Shown piece by piece: positions 1 through 8,135 of a stretch of DNA of 11,949 nucleotides. The position numbers and the translations under genes are program-made. Under the pieces are notes generated by a model, which was not told the origin of the DNA, did not search any database, and saw only the letters and a program-made list of their open reading frames with translations. Source of the stretch: Rhodospirillales bacterium (lineage in GTDB: Bacteria > Pseudomonadota > Alphaproteobacteria > Rhodospirillales > Defluviicoccaceae); NCBI GenBank assembly GCA_030622775.1, contig JAUXFS010000012.1:1-11949 (forward strand), read 5' to 3'. The first letter of the stretch is position 1, and each line of letters begins with the position of its first letter.

Positions 1-1173
1 GAAACGATGGTGGCCGAGCGGGGACGTATCGTCGAGCGCCGCAGCCTCGCCGCGTTGCCGGCGGAGGGCCCGCGGTCGATGATCCCGGAGGCGGAGGCGC
101 TCGATGAACTCGACCGTCACCTCAACCAAAGCGTCACCGTGCACCAATGGTCCGACGTGCCCTACGGCATGTTTCTCTCCGGCGGCATCGATTCTTCGGT
201 GTTGCTGGCGATCATGGAGCGCCTGAACGAGAAGCCGGTGGTCGCCTTTACCGCCGGATTTCCCGGCAGCCGGTTGCAGGACGAGCGCGGCTACGCCCGC
301 GCCGTGGCGGGCGCGTCGGGCGCCGAGCTGATCGAAGTCGATTGCGGAGAGGAGGCGTTCTGGCGGTTGCTGCCGGAGGTCGCCGCCTGCATGGACGACC
401 CCACGGTCGACTACTCGGTGTTTCCATCGTTCCGGCTGGCCGCCGCCGCCCGCGACGCCGGGATCAAGGTGATCCTCACCGGCGAGGGCGGCGACGAGCT
501 GTTCGGCGGCTACGGCCGGTATCGGCGGGCGCTGCGGTCGCGTCTGCTCGGCGGCCGGCCGATGCGCTCGCGGGGCGTATTCGACCGCTCGGGCGTGTTG
601 CGCGAGGAAAGCGGGCGGTGGCGGGACGGAATCCTTGCCGCCAAGGCCGCCGCCGCGTTGCCCGGCAGGACATCGCTGCAGGTGCTGCAGGCCCAGGATT
701 GCGCCGATTGGTTGCCGAACAGCCTGTTGACCGTCCTCGACCGCGCGCTGATGGCCCACGGGATCGAAGGCAGGGTGCCGTTCGTCGATCGCGAACTCGC
801 GGCGTTCGCGTTCCGGTTGCCGGACCGTCTGAAACTGCGCCGCGGCGTCGGCAAGGTGTTGCTGAGGCAATGGCTGATGACCGGGCTGCCGGCGGCAAGA
901 CCGTTCGAGCGCAAGCGCGAACTGACGATGCCGGTGGTCCAGTGGATCTCCGGGCGCGGCGCCGACCTGGGGCCGTTGGTGGCGGCGCAACCGGGAGTCG
1001 CGGAAGCGTGCCGGCCCGGAACCGTCGAGAGCCTGTTCGCCTCCGTCGGCGTTGACGACCGGGCCGTCAGGGCGGCGTGGACCCTCCTGTTCTACGCGTT
1101 GTGGCACCGCCGGCACATCCTGTTGCGGCCGCCCGAAGGCGACGTGTTCGAAACCCTGGCGGGGCCGCTGTGA
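1..1173 (+). CDS. Asparagine synthetase (AsnB)-family amidotransferase, C-terminal synthetase domain, 5'-truncated by window
   Basis: Seen: 390 codons open from base 1 to TGA 1171-1173; the frame continues upstream of the first ATG (base 7), so the true start lies outside the window. Numbering from base 1, residues 60-66 form the PP-loop SGGIDSS (ATP pyrophosphate binding), residues 159-174 hold LTGEGGDELFGGYGRY, and residues 247-265 hold the DRALMAHGIEGRVPFVD block. All three are hallmarks of the asparagine synthase domain, which adenylates a carboxylate for amide formation. Family knowledge: an N-terminal class II glutaminase domain normally supplies ammonia; it would lie upstream and is not visible. 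The gene overlaps the next by 4 bases. Many AsnB-like proteins work in secondary metabolite, polysaccharide or peptide modification rather than asparagine supply, and pairing with a hydrolase favours such a role, but the substrate is unknown. Family assignment is firm; specific function is not. Confidence 0.9.
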   Translation, partial: ETMVAERGRIVERRSLAALPAEGPRSMIPEAEALDELDRHLNQSVTVHQWSDVPYGMFLSGGIDSSVLLAIMERLNEKPVVAFTAGFPGSRLQDERGYARAVAGASGAELIEVDCGEEAFWRLLPEVAACMDDPTVDYSVFPSFRLAAAARDAGIKVILTGEGGDELFGGYGRYRRALRSRLLGGRPMRSRGVFDRSGVLREESGRWRDGILAAKAAAALPGRTSLQVLQAQDCADWLPNSLLTVLDRALMAHGIEGRVPFVDRELAAFAFRLPDRLKLRRGVGKVLLRQWLMTGLPAARPFERKRELTMPVVQWISGRGADLGPLVAAQPGVAEACRPGTVESLFASVGVDDRAVRAAWTLLFYALWHRRHILLRPPEGDVFETLAGPL

Positions 1174-2039
1174 GAGGAACCGCCGCGCATTTCGTCGCCG
1201 ACGACGGAGAGCGGATCCGCGTCTGGGTCTCGGGCGTGGGGCCGCCGATGGTCCTGCTCCACGAATGGGCGTCGAGCCACGTCATCTGGGAGTCCCTGGT
1301 CGGCGGGCTCGACGGGCACTTCACCGTCTACCGCTGGGACGCCCGCGGCCATGGCGGGCACGCCCGTTCGGGTGCGGAGCCGCCGAGTGTCGGGCGCATG
1401 GCCCGCGACCTCGCCGGTCTTATCGAGCACTTCGACATGGTGCGCCCGGTCGTCGTCGGTCACTCGATGGGCGCGCTGACGCTGTGGGAGTACCTTGGCC
1501 GTTACGGTTGCGGACGGCTCTCCGGGATTTGCGTCGTCGACCAGTCGCCATGCGTGGTCACCGGCGACCAATGGACTCTCGGGATCTACGGCGATTGGCC
1601 GGCGGAACGCGACGCGACGTTCGTGGCGAACCTCGAGGCGGACTTCGTCGAGACGGTGATCGGGCTCATCTCCTTCGGCAACAACCGGCGGGCGCGGGAG
1701 CGCTACGAGACCGGCTCCAGCAGCGTCCAGCGGCTGCGCAACTATCTCCAAGGGCTCGACCCGCAACCGCTCATTGCGATCTGGAAGAGCCTGGCCGCGG
1801 CCGACTATCGGCCGGTGCTGCCGTCGATCGACGTGCCGGCGCTGCTGATCTACGGTTCCGAGAGCAACTACTACGGCGTCGAAACGGGGGAGTATGTGCG
1901 AAGGAACATTCCGCGTGCCCGGCTTGTCATTTACGAGGACGCCGACCATTCGCCCCATATTGCTCGCCCGCAGCGGTTCGTCGCCGATCTCCTGCGGTTT
2001 GCGACGGAAGCCGGAGACGCGGCCGCCACGCCCCGTTGA
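1170..2039 (+). CDS. Alpha/beta-hydrolase fold protein
   Basis: Seen: 289 residues from GTG 1170, which overlaps the preceding TGA as GTGA, the classic sign of translational coupling. An in-frame ATG at 1077 would add 31 Arg/Pro-rich residues lying entirely inside the upstream gene and is not chosen. The fold signature is clear: oxyanion-loop LLHEW (29-33), DARGHG (57-62), nucleophile elbow GHSMG with Ser99, likely acid Glu231 in YGSES, and His260 in EDADHSPHIARP. This completes a Ser-Glu-His triad (Glu instead of the commoner Asp). No signal peptide or membrane segment is visible, so it is probably cytoplasmic. Family knowledge: such proteins hydrolyse esters, thioesters, amides or C-C bonds, or act as tailoring enzymes. 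Coupling to the amidotransferase suggests a shared substrate (inference). Two hairpins follow the stop. Confidence 0.88.
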   Translation: MRGTAAHFVADDGERIRVWVSGVGPPMVLLHEWASSHVIWESLVGGLDGHFTVYRWDARGHGGHARSGAEPPSVGRMARDLAGLIEHFDMVRPVVVGHSMGALTLWEYLGRYGCGRLSGICVVDQSPCVVTGDQWTLGIYGDWPAERDATFVANLEADFVETVIGLISFGNNRRARERYETGSSSVQRLRNYLQGLDPQPLIAIWKSLAAADYRPVLPSIDVPALLIYGSESNYYGVETGEYVRRNIPRARLVIYEDADHSPHIARPQRFVADLLRFATEAGDAAATPR

Positions 2040-2055
2040 CGGCCGGATACCAAGA

Positions 2056-2101
2056 GGGCGCGGGGTCAACCGCGCCCGAAGTTTAGGGCAGGGATCTGCC
2101 C
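2056..2101 (+). terminator. Two tandem hairpins after the amidotransferase/hydrolase pair
   Basis: Hairpin 1 has a perfect 8-bp stem GGGCGCGG (2056-2063) / CCGCGCCC (2070-2077) with a 6-nt loop, followed by only a short GTTTA. Hairpin 2 has a 6-bp stem GGGCAG (2086-2091) / CTGCCC (2096-2101) with loop GGAT. They begin 17 nt after the hydrolase stop. The weak T-tract means this may be a factor-assisted terminator or a transcript-end stabiliser rather than a strong intrinsic terminator. The remaining bases to 2312 show no supported gene. Confidence 0.45.
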
Positions 2102-2312
2102 ATTCGGAGGAGAAAGCCGAACCAATTCTGGATGCCCAAACGTCGATGCGAGGTCCGCCGGGCAAGACGTGTAGATCGACTCAACAATCGCAGGGTACAC
2201 CGCCTTTCCGACGAGGGCCAGTCACATCGAGTCACTCTGGTGTGATTCCCGCATGAGCGCGGGGAGGGTGGGGTGTTCCGAGAGGGCTGCGGCGGAATCC
2301 GGACCATTGCCG

Positions 2313-2825
2313 CTACGACTGCCGGGTCGGATCCTCCGGGACCGCCGAGGCTTGGTCGGCGCGGAAGGCGTCGAGCCGGGCGGCGAGTTCGGCGTCCGCC
2401 AGCGCCAGGATGGCCGTCGCCAGCAGGGCCGCGTTGACGGCGCCGGCGCGCCCGACCGCCAGGGTTCCGACCGGGATGCCGGCGGGCATCTGCGACATCG
2501 ACAGAAGCGCGTCGAGGCCACCCATCACCCGGCCTTCCATCGGCACCCCCAGCACCGGCAACGGGGTGATCGCCGCCGCGGCTCCCGGTAGCGCCGCGGC
2601 CATGCCGGCGCCGGCGATGATGACCTTGAGGCCCCGCGCCTTGGCGCCCCCGGCATAGGCGTTGAGTCGCTCCGGCGTGCGGTGGGCGGAGGTCACCCGC
2701 GCTTCCCAGGGAACGCCAAGCCGGTCGAGCGTCTCACCGGCATGGCGCATGGTCTCCCAGTCCGACTGGCTGCCGATGATGATGCCGACGAGGGGTGTGG
2801 AACTGTGAAAGTCGGTACTAGTCAT
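2313..2825 (-). CDS. purE: PurE-like N5-CAIR mutase (class I fold) with atypical active-site loop
   Basis: PurE converts N5-carboxyaminoimidazole ribonucleotide to CAIR in purine synthesis, working with the ATP-dependent carboxylase PurK. Seen: 170 residues, normal length for class I PurE. Conserved parts are GSQSDWETM (18-26), the SAHRT substrate loop with His48 (His45 in E. coli), the core KVIIAGAG (67-74), PVLGVP (90-95) and GLDALLSMSQMPAGIPVGTLAVG (103 onward). Odd: where class I enzymes read GGAAHLPG, this one reads GMAAALPG (74-81), so the conserved His (E. coli His75) is Ala78 and a Gly is Met75. The start at ATG 2825 is supported by CGGAGG (2830-2835) and by the PurE N-terminus; an upstream in-frame ATG at 3029 would cross the promoter and the neighbouring gene's start. 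No purK follows within the window. Family confident; full activity uncertain. Confidence 0.9.
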   Translation of the reverse strand: MTSTDFHSSTPLVGIIIGSQSDWETMRHAGETLDRLGVPWEARVTSAHRTPERLNAYAGGAKARGLKVIIAGAGMAAALPGAAAAITPLPVLGVPMEGRVMGGLDALLSMSQMPAGIPVGTLAVGRAGAVNAALLATAILALADAELAARLDAFRADQASAVPEDPTRQS

Positions 2826-2861
2826 GGGGCCTCCGAGGCTGGTCGATCGGGAAAGCGGCGG

Positions 2862-2889
2862 ATTATAGGGACGCGGTCGTGCGGCGCAA
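2862..2889 (-). promoter_or_regulatory. Sigma70-type promoter for purE
   Basis: On the minus strand TTGCGC (2889-2884) is followed by a 16-nt spacer and a perfect TATAAT (2867-2862). It lies about 37 nt upstream of the purE ATG and leaves a short leader containing the CGGAGG ribosome site. An exact TATAAT in such GC-rich DNA is unlikely by chance. No riboswitch-like structure fits in the remaining leader. Confidence 0.6.
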
Positions 2890-2935
2890 GCCGGGTGGCG
2901 GCCGGGTCGCGGCCGGGGCCGGAATTGAAAATCTT

Positions 2936-2964
2936 TGGATGACGCCGCCGCCGGTGCTAGTCTG
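2936..2964 (+). promoter_or_regulatory. Candidate promoter for the GGDEF-like gene
   Basis: TTGGAT (2936-2941), a 17-nt spacer and TAGTCT (2959-2964) lie just before the ATG at 2983. The ribosome site AAGGGG (2971-2976) follows directly. The -10 is a weak match and the leader would be only about 12 nt. This promoter and that of purE face away from each other within a 157-bp divergent intergenic region. Confidence 0.35.
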
Positions 2965-2982
2965 CCCCAAAAGGGGTAGTCG

Positions 2983-3729
2983 ATGGTCGATGTTTCCAAG
3001 ACCTCGTATGTGGCACCGGTCTCGGGCACCGGCCAGCATGAGGATCACGGACGTCGTCAAGCGCCCGACGGAGACCCGGCGAAGCGGCGGCCTCCGCATC
3101 CTCGCGAGGGGGTGGAGGATGTCGCCTTCATCATGGGTATTCCGGTTGCCGAACTGACGCCGAAGATCGAAGAGGCGCTGAAGTTCGTCATGGGCGAATT
3201 CGATCGCGTTCGCTACGAGCTCGACCTGAGCCGCGACCGCGAGGCCCATCTGCAGACCCTCGCCGACGCCCACCCCGTGCTGCCGGTGCTCAACCGGCGG
3301 GCGTTGACGCGCGAGTTGAACGTCGTTCTCCAACGCGCCGCGACGGCGGGCACCGAGAACACCTTTGTCTGCATGAGCCTGGTCAACGGTGCGGAGATCC
3401 GCGGCCGTTACGGTCTCGCGGCGGTAAGCGCGGCGATGACCGAGATTGCCAGAACCCTGGCCGCGGGCTTGCGAGCGAGCGACGTGCTGGGGAGCCTCGG
3501 CGGCTACGATTTCGGCATCATCCTGACCCTTGCCGACGGACCCGCCGCCGCCCGAAAAGCCGATCAACTCGTGGCGACGCTTGGCGATCGGCCATCGACC
3601 TGGGCGGATGTCGTGCTGGAGGCCAAGATGGCTTGGGGCTTGCGCGCCATGACCCCCGACGACACGGCGGAAACGCTGATCGATGACGCCGACCGCGGCC
3701 TTCGGGCGCGCGATATGGACCCGATTTGA
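2983..3729 (+). CDS. Degenerate GGDEF-fold (diguanylate cyclase-like) protein
   Basis: Seen: 248 residues. Positions 1-50 are polar, proline/charged-rich and probably disordered. Positions 55-95 look like an alpha-helical region. Positions 98-245 follow the GGDEF fold: LPVLNRRALTREL (100-112, matching the usual LTGLxNRR), RYGLAAVSAAMTEIARTL (142-159), RASDVLGSLGGYDFGIIL (164-181), and a C-terminal stretch with AETLIDDADRGL (229-240). The signature GG[DE]EF is GGYDF (173-177), and the Asp-rich first metal site is replaced by CMSLVNGAEI. Metal-dependent c-di-GMP synthesis is therefore not expected (inference from family knowledge). It may instead bind nucleotide or protein partners. No membrane segment or EAL domain is present. 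The start at 2983 has AAGGGG 6 nt upstream. The DUF465 gene follows 99 bp downstream. Confidence 0.82.
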   Translation: MVDVSKTSYVAPVSGTGQHEDHGRRQAPDGDPAKRRPPHPREGVEDVAFIMGIPVAELTPKIEEALKFVMGEFDRVRYELDLSRDREAHLQTLADAHPVLPVLNRRALTRELNVVLQRAATAGTENTFVCMSLVNGAEIRGRYGLAAVSAAMTEIARTLAAGLRASDVLGSLGGYDFGIILTLADGPAAARKADQLVATLGDRPSTWADVVLEAKMAWGLRAMTPDDTAETLIDDADRGLRARDMDPI

Positions 3730-3742
3730 GGATCGTTGCGGG

Positions 3743-3774
3743 AGTGGAACGTGAGGGCTCTCCACTGGCGTTTT
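3743..3774 (+). terminator. Possible weak terminator after the GGDEF-like gene
   Basis: AGTGGA (3743-3748) pairs with TCCACT (3761-3766) across a 12-nt loop; GGCG and TTTT follow. The stem is short and the T-run brief, so this may only attenuate transcription. Confidence 0.25.
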
Positions 3775-3796
3775 CGTTCGTCATGATCTATCATGA
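3765..3796 (+). promoter_or_regulatory. Candidate promoter with overlapping dyad upstream of the DUF465 gene
   Basis: TATCAT (3789-3794) is one base off the -10 consensus, with a weak CTGGCG (3765-3770) 18 nt upstream. The -10 lies inside an inverted repeat TCATGAT-CT-ATCATGA (3781-3796): two perfect 7-bp arms with a 2-nt spacer. This is the usual placement for a repressor operator. The dyad is seen directly; its role is inference. Confidence 0.4.
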
Positions 3797-3828
3797 AAGC
3801 TTGGATTACGAGGAAGGAGAACTCCATC

Positions 3829-4005
3829 ATGAGCCTGCAGGAGAGGATTGAAGCCTTGAAGACCAAGCATCATGCCCTCGAACTCGCGATCGAAGAAGAG
3901 ATCGGAAGGCCGAGTCCGGACGATCTCAAGATAGGTAGGCTCAAGAAACAAAAGCTGATGATCAAGGACGAATTCACCAATTTGTCCCAAAAAGCGGCTT
4001 GTTGA
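3829..4005 (+). CDS. DUF465 / YdcH-family small coiled-coil protein
   Basis: Seen: 58 residues, highly charged and predicted all-helical. Residues 1-24 form one helix (SLQERIEALKTKHHALELAI) and residues 30-55 a second (PDDLKIGRLKKQKLMIKDEF) around a Pro-containing turn, the two-helix hairpin typical of DUF465/YdcH. Length matches the family (about 55-75 residues). The start at ATG 3829 is fixed by AGGAAGGAGA (3811-3820), 8 nt upstream; an in-frame ATG at 3793 lies inside the dyad and ahead of that ribosome site, so it is rejected. The molecular function of the family is not established. It follows the degenerate GGDEF-fold gene with a promoter-like region between them. Likely cytoplasmic. Codon use is less GC-rich than its neighbours, as is common for Lys/Glu-rich small proteins. 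Confidence 0.88.
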   Translation: MSLQERIEALKTKHHALELAIEEEIGRPSPDDLKIGRLKKQKLMIKDEFTNLSQKAAC

Positions 4006-4055
4006 CAAACCGCGAGCGACGCCGGAGGGTTTCCTCTTCGGTGTGACGGTCGCGG

Positions 4056-4071
4056 GAAGTCGGTCGACTTC
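4056..4071 (+). terminator. Hairpin downstream of the DUF465 gene
   Basis: A perfect 6-bp stem GAAGTC (4056-4061) / GACTTC (4066-4071) with a GGTC tetraloop lies 50 nt after the stop. No T-tract follows, so an intrinsic terminator is only a possibility. It lies between convergent genes and could act on either strand. Confidence 0.25.
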
Positions 4072-4140
4072 ATTGACGATAGGCGGTGAACCGGGCGCTT
4101 GCGTTCGGAAGAGGGCTTGTACCGACCCGCGTTGATGCCG

Positions 4141-4219
4141 CGTGTCCCTGATACTGCGTTTCCTTAGATACTGCGTTTTCTTGGATGCTACGTGTCCTTC
4201 GGATACTACGAGTCCTTCG
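4141..4219. repeat. Degenerate 17-bp tandem repeat array
   Basis: Four units of 16, 17, 17 and 18 bp (4141-4156, 4157-4173, 4174-4190, 4191-4208) and a partial fifth (4209-4219) share the pattern CGTgTCCTTcgGATACTA. A further shortened copy may precede them (4130-4140). The array sits in the convergent intergenic space. Units 4 and 5 include the stop codon and last codons of the minus-strand acyl-CoA synthetase (4206 onward), so the repeat may have grown from that gene's 3' end. Units are neither palindromic nor spaced like a CRISPR. Confidence 0.75.
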
Positions 4220-5843
4220 CCCGATCGCGCAGCTTGTGCTTCTGAACCTTTCCCGTCGACGTCTTGGGAACTTCGCCGAACACCACCCGGGTCGGACACT
4301 TGTAGTGGGCGAGGTTGGCGCGGCAGAAATCGATGATGTCCGCCGGACCGACGCCGTCCGCCGATGGTTTGAGCTCGATGAAGGCGCATGGGGTTTCGCC
4401 CCATTTGGGGTCGGGTCTGGCGACCACCGCCGCGAGCAGGACCGCCGGGTGGCGGTACAACGCGTTCTCGATCTCGATCGACGAAATATTCTCGCCGCCG
4501 GATATGATGATGTCCTTGGAGCGGTCCTTCAATTGAATGTATCCGTCGGGATGGACGACCCCGAGATCCCCGGAATGGAACCAGCCGCCGGCCATGGCCG
4601 CATCGGTGGCCGGCTTGCTCTTCAGGTAGCCCTTCATCACCACGTTGCCGCGGAACATCACCTCGCCCAGGGTTTCGCCGTCCGCCGGTACCGGCGCCAT
4701 CGTCTCCGGGTCGAGAACGGCGAGATCCTCGAGCACATGGTAACGCACCCCCTGGCGGGCGTTCAGCGCCGCCTGCTCCTCGACCGGCAGGTCGTCCCAC
4801 GCCTCTTGCCGGGGGCAGACGACCGCGGGCCCGTAAACCTCGGTCAATCCGTAGACGTGGGTGACGATGAACCCCAGCCGTTGCATCGCCTCGAGGGTCG
4901 CCGCCGGCGGCGGCGCGCCGGCGGGCATCACCTTGACCGTGTGCGAAAAGCCCGGGCGTTGGCTCTCCGGCGTGTTGACCACCATGTTGAGCACGATTGG
5001 CGCGCCGCAGAAATGATCCACGGCGTGTGCGCTGATCGCCTCCCATACGCCGTCCCCGGTGACCTGGCGCAGGCAGATGCTGGTTCCGGCCACGGCGGCC
5101 AGCGTCCACGGAAAACACCAGCCGTTGCAGTGGAACATCGGCAGTGTCCACAGATAGACGGGGTGATGGGCCATGTCCCAGGCGAGCACGTTGCCGAGGG
5201 CCAGGAGGTAGGCGCCGCGATGGTGATAGACCACCCCCTTCGGCTCGCCGGTGGTCCCCGAAGTGTAGCTCAGGCTGATCGCCCGCCACTCGTCCGCCGG
5301 AAGGCTCCAGGCGAACTCGGGGTCGCCTTCGGCCAGGAAGGCTTTGTAGTCGGTCTCGCCGAGTGCGTCGCCGCGTTCGCGGGCCAGCGGGTCGTCGATG
5401 TCGATGACCAGGATATCCCGCCCAAGCTGTTCGAGCGCCGGTCCGATCTGGGGGGAGAACTCGCGATCGGCGATCAGCACCTTGGCGCCGCCATGATCGA
5501 GGCAGAAGGCGAGGTTGGCCGCGTCCAGGCGGGTATTGAGCGCGTTCAGAACGGCGCCGGTCATCGGCACTCCGAAATGCGCCTCGTATAACTCCGGCGT
5601 GTTGGCGGCCATCACCGCCACCGTGTCGCCGTGGCCGATCCCGCGTCCGGCGAGGGCCGACGCCAGGCGGCGGCAACGGGCGTAGGTCTCGGACCAGGTG
5701 TAGCGCCGATCCCCGTGAATGATCGACGGGCGGTCCGGGTGGACGGCGGCCGACCGCTGGAGGAACCCGAGCGGCGACAGCGGCGCGTAGTTGGCGGGGT
5801 TTCTATCCAGGTCTATCTCGTAAGGGTTGCTGTTGGCGTTCAT
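4206..5843 (-). CDS. Acyl-CoA synthetase (AMP-forming), medium-chain/aryl type
   Basis: Activates a carboxylic acid to its acyl-adenylate with ATP, then to the CoA thioester; expected in the cytoplasm. Seen: 545 residues, full length for the ANL superfamily. Motifs in order: YTSGTTGEPKG (193-203), LPMFHCNGW (234-242), YGLTEVYGP (331-339), HSGDLG (423-428), DRSKDIIISGGENISSIE (440-457), and TSTGKV with the catalytic Lys532. All catalytic motifs are intact. The FHCNGW motif and the length resemble the group that includes 3-methylmercaptopropionyl-CoA ligase (DmdB-like) and plant AAE/benzoate ligases, so the substrate may be a medium-chain, branched or aromatic acid (inference). The ATG at 5843 has only a weak ribosome site. 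It is divergent from prpE across 221 bp, and its last codons and stop lie in the tandem repeat array. Confidence 0.93.
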   Translation of the reverse strand: MNANSNPYEIDLDRNPANYAPLSPLGFLQRSAAVHPDRPSIIHGDRRYTWSETYARCRRLASALAGRGIGHGDTVAVMAANTPELYEAHFGVPMTGAVLNALNTRLDAANLAFCLDHGGAKVLIADREFSPQIGPALEQLGRDILVIDIDDPLARERGDALGETDYKAFLAEGDPEFAWSLPADEWRAISLSYTSGTTGEPKGVVYHHRGAYLLALGNVLAWDMAHHPVYLWTLPMFHCNGWCFPWTLAAVAGTSICLRQVTGDGVWEAISAHAVDHFCGAPIVLNMVVNTPESQRPGFSHTVKVMPAGAPPPAATLEAMQRLGFIVTHVYGLTEVYGPAVVCPRQEAWDDLPVEEQAALNARQGVRYHVLEDLAVLDPETMAPVPADGETLGEVMFRGNVVMKGYLKSKPATDAAMAGGWFHSGDLGVVHPDGYIQLKDRSKDIIISGGENISSIEIENALYRHPAVLLAAVVARPDPKWGETPCAFIELKPSADGVGPADIIDFCRANLAHYKCPTRVVFGEVPKTSTGKVQKHKLRDRAKDS

Positions 5844-5920
5844 CGGCCGATTCGTTCCAGTTTGTCAGGGTTGAGGAATCGAAAATTATTGCCCAGCACG
5901 GGCACATTGCCACAATCCGG

Positions 5921-5943
5921 CTTTGCAAAAAACGGCGTTTTGC
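5921..5943. promoter_or_regulatory. Candidate short-chain acyl-CoA regulator (RamB/PccR-like) operator upstream of prpE
   Basis: CTTTGCAAA (5921-5929) matches the core of sites known for ScfR-family regulators: RamB of Corynebacterium, and PccR of Rhodobacter sphaeroides, which controls propionyl-CoA assimilation. It also forms an inverted repeat GCAAAA (5925-5930) / TTTTGC (5938-5943), and CGGC-TTTGC (5918-5926) recurs as CGGCG-TTTTGC (5933-5943). A poor promoter candidate overlaps it: TTGCAA (5923-5928), 17 nt, CACACT (5946-5951). The site is between the acyl-CoA synthetase and prpE and could affect both. No regulator gene is in the window. Confidence 0.4.
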
Positions 5944-6064
5944 CCCACACTCCCGCCGCCATTCAGGAGCGCTGGGCCAGGGACGCTGAGGGAGCAGTGC
6001 AACAGGCTTTGCCGTTGCTAATAAGACGCCACAACAAAACCTTCAGACAGAAAGGGGGAGGGTC

Positions 6065-7972
<1,908 letters not shown>

Positions 7973-7986
7973 CGGAGAACGGGGAA

Positions 7987-8028
7987 TAGAGGGCGCGGGA
8001 TCGCGAGCGTCTTCTATCCACTTTTTTT
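7987..8028 (+). terminator. Intrinsic terminator after prpE
   Basis: TAGAGGGCGC (7987-7996) pairs with GCGTCTTCTA (8007-8016) as a 10-bp stem with two G-T wobbles and a 10-nt loop; A7986-T8017 can add an eleventh pair. Seven consecutive T follow at 8022-8028. It lies 14 nt after the prpE stop. The gap between stem and T-run (5 nt) is slightly long, but this is the best terminator in the window. Confidence 0.6.
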
Positions 8029-8074
8029 GTGCGATTGACGTAGGGGCCTCCGACCAGAGGCGGGCATCGAACGG

Positions 8075-8087
8075 ACGCCGACGGCGT
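8075..8087. promoter_or_regulatory. Palindrome in the leader of the oxidoreductase operon
   Basis: ACGCCG-A-CGGCGT is a perfect 13-nt palindrome (6-bp arms, one central base) 48 nt before the first ATG at 8136. A second shorter stem GCCTC (8046-8050) / GAGGC (8057-8061) precedes it. A TTGACG at 8035-8040 could be a -35, but no convincing -10 stands at the right distance. It may be an operator or a leader hairpin; chance is also possible in GC-rich DNA. Confidence 0.25.
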
Positions 8088-8135
8088 ATTGTCTTTTCGC
8101 CGGCGGCCCACAACCATCGAGAGGGGTGAGGGAGA

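Noticed and set aside
1077..1169. Earlier ATG start for the alpha/beta hydrolase
   Set aside because: The extra residues are Arg/Pro-rich and lie wholly inside the amidotransferase gene; GTG 1170 gives the usual N-terminal length and a coupling overlap.
2132..2245. A 37-codon ORF (starting MPKRRCEVRR) in the space after the hydrolase
   Set aside because: The nearest ribosome-site-like sequence (GGAGGAGA, 2106-2113) is about 18 nt from the ATG, too far; the Arg-rich composition is what random GC-rich DNA gives, and no family is recognised.
2248..2264. CCCGC/GCGGG hairpin as the purE terminator
   Set aside because: The stem is only 5 bp and on the minus strand no T-run follows, so it cannot be called a terminator.
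2826..3029. N-terminal extension of PurE from an ATG at 3029
   Set aside because: It would translate through the TATAAT promoter and the start of the divergent gene, and the added residues have no PurE similarity; ATG 2825 has a good ribosome site.
4141..4219. Short CRISPR-like array
   Set aside because: The units abut directly with no spacers, are only 16-18 bp and are not palindromic; no cas gene is nearby.
3781..5676. A 631-codon minus-strand frame overlapping the acyl-CoA synthetase in another frame
   Set aside because: The overlapping frame 4206-5843 carries all ANL motifs; this one is Arg/Pro/Gly-rich and crosses the tandem repeat and the DUF465 gene.
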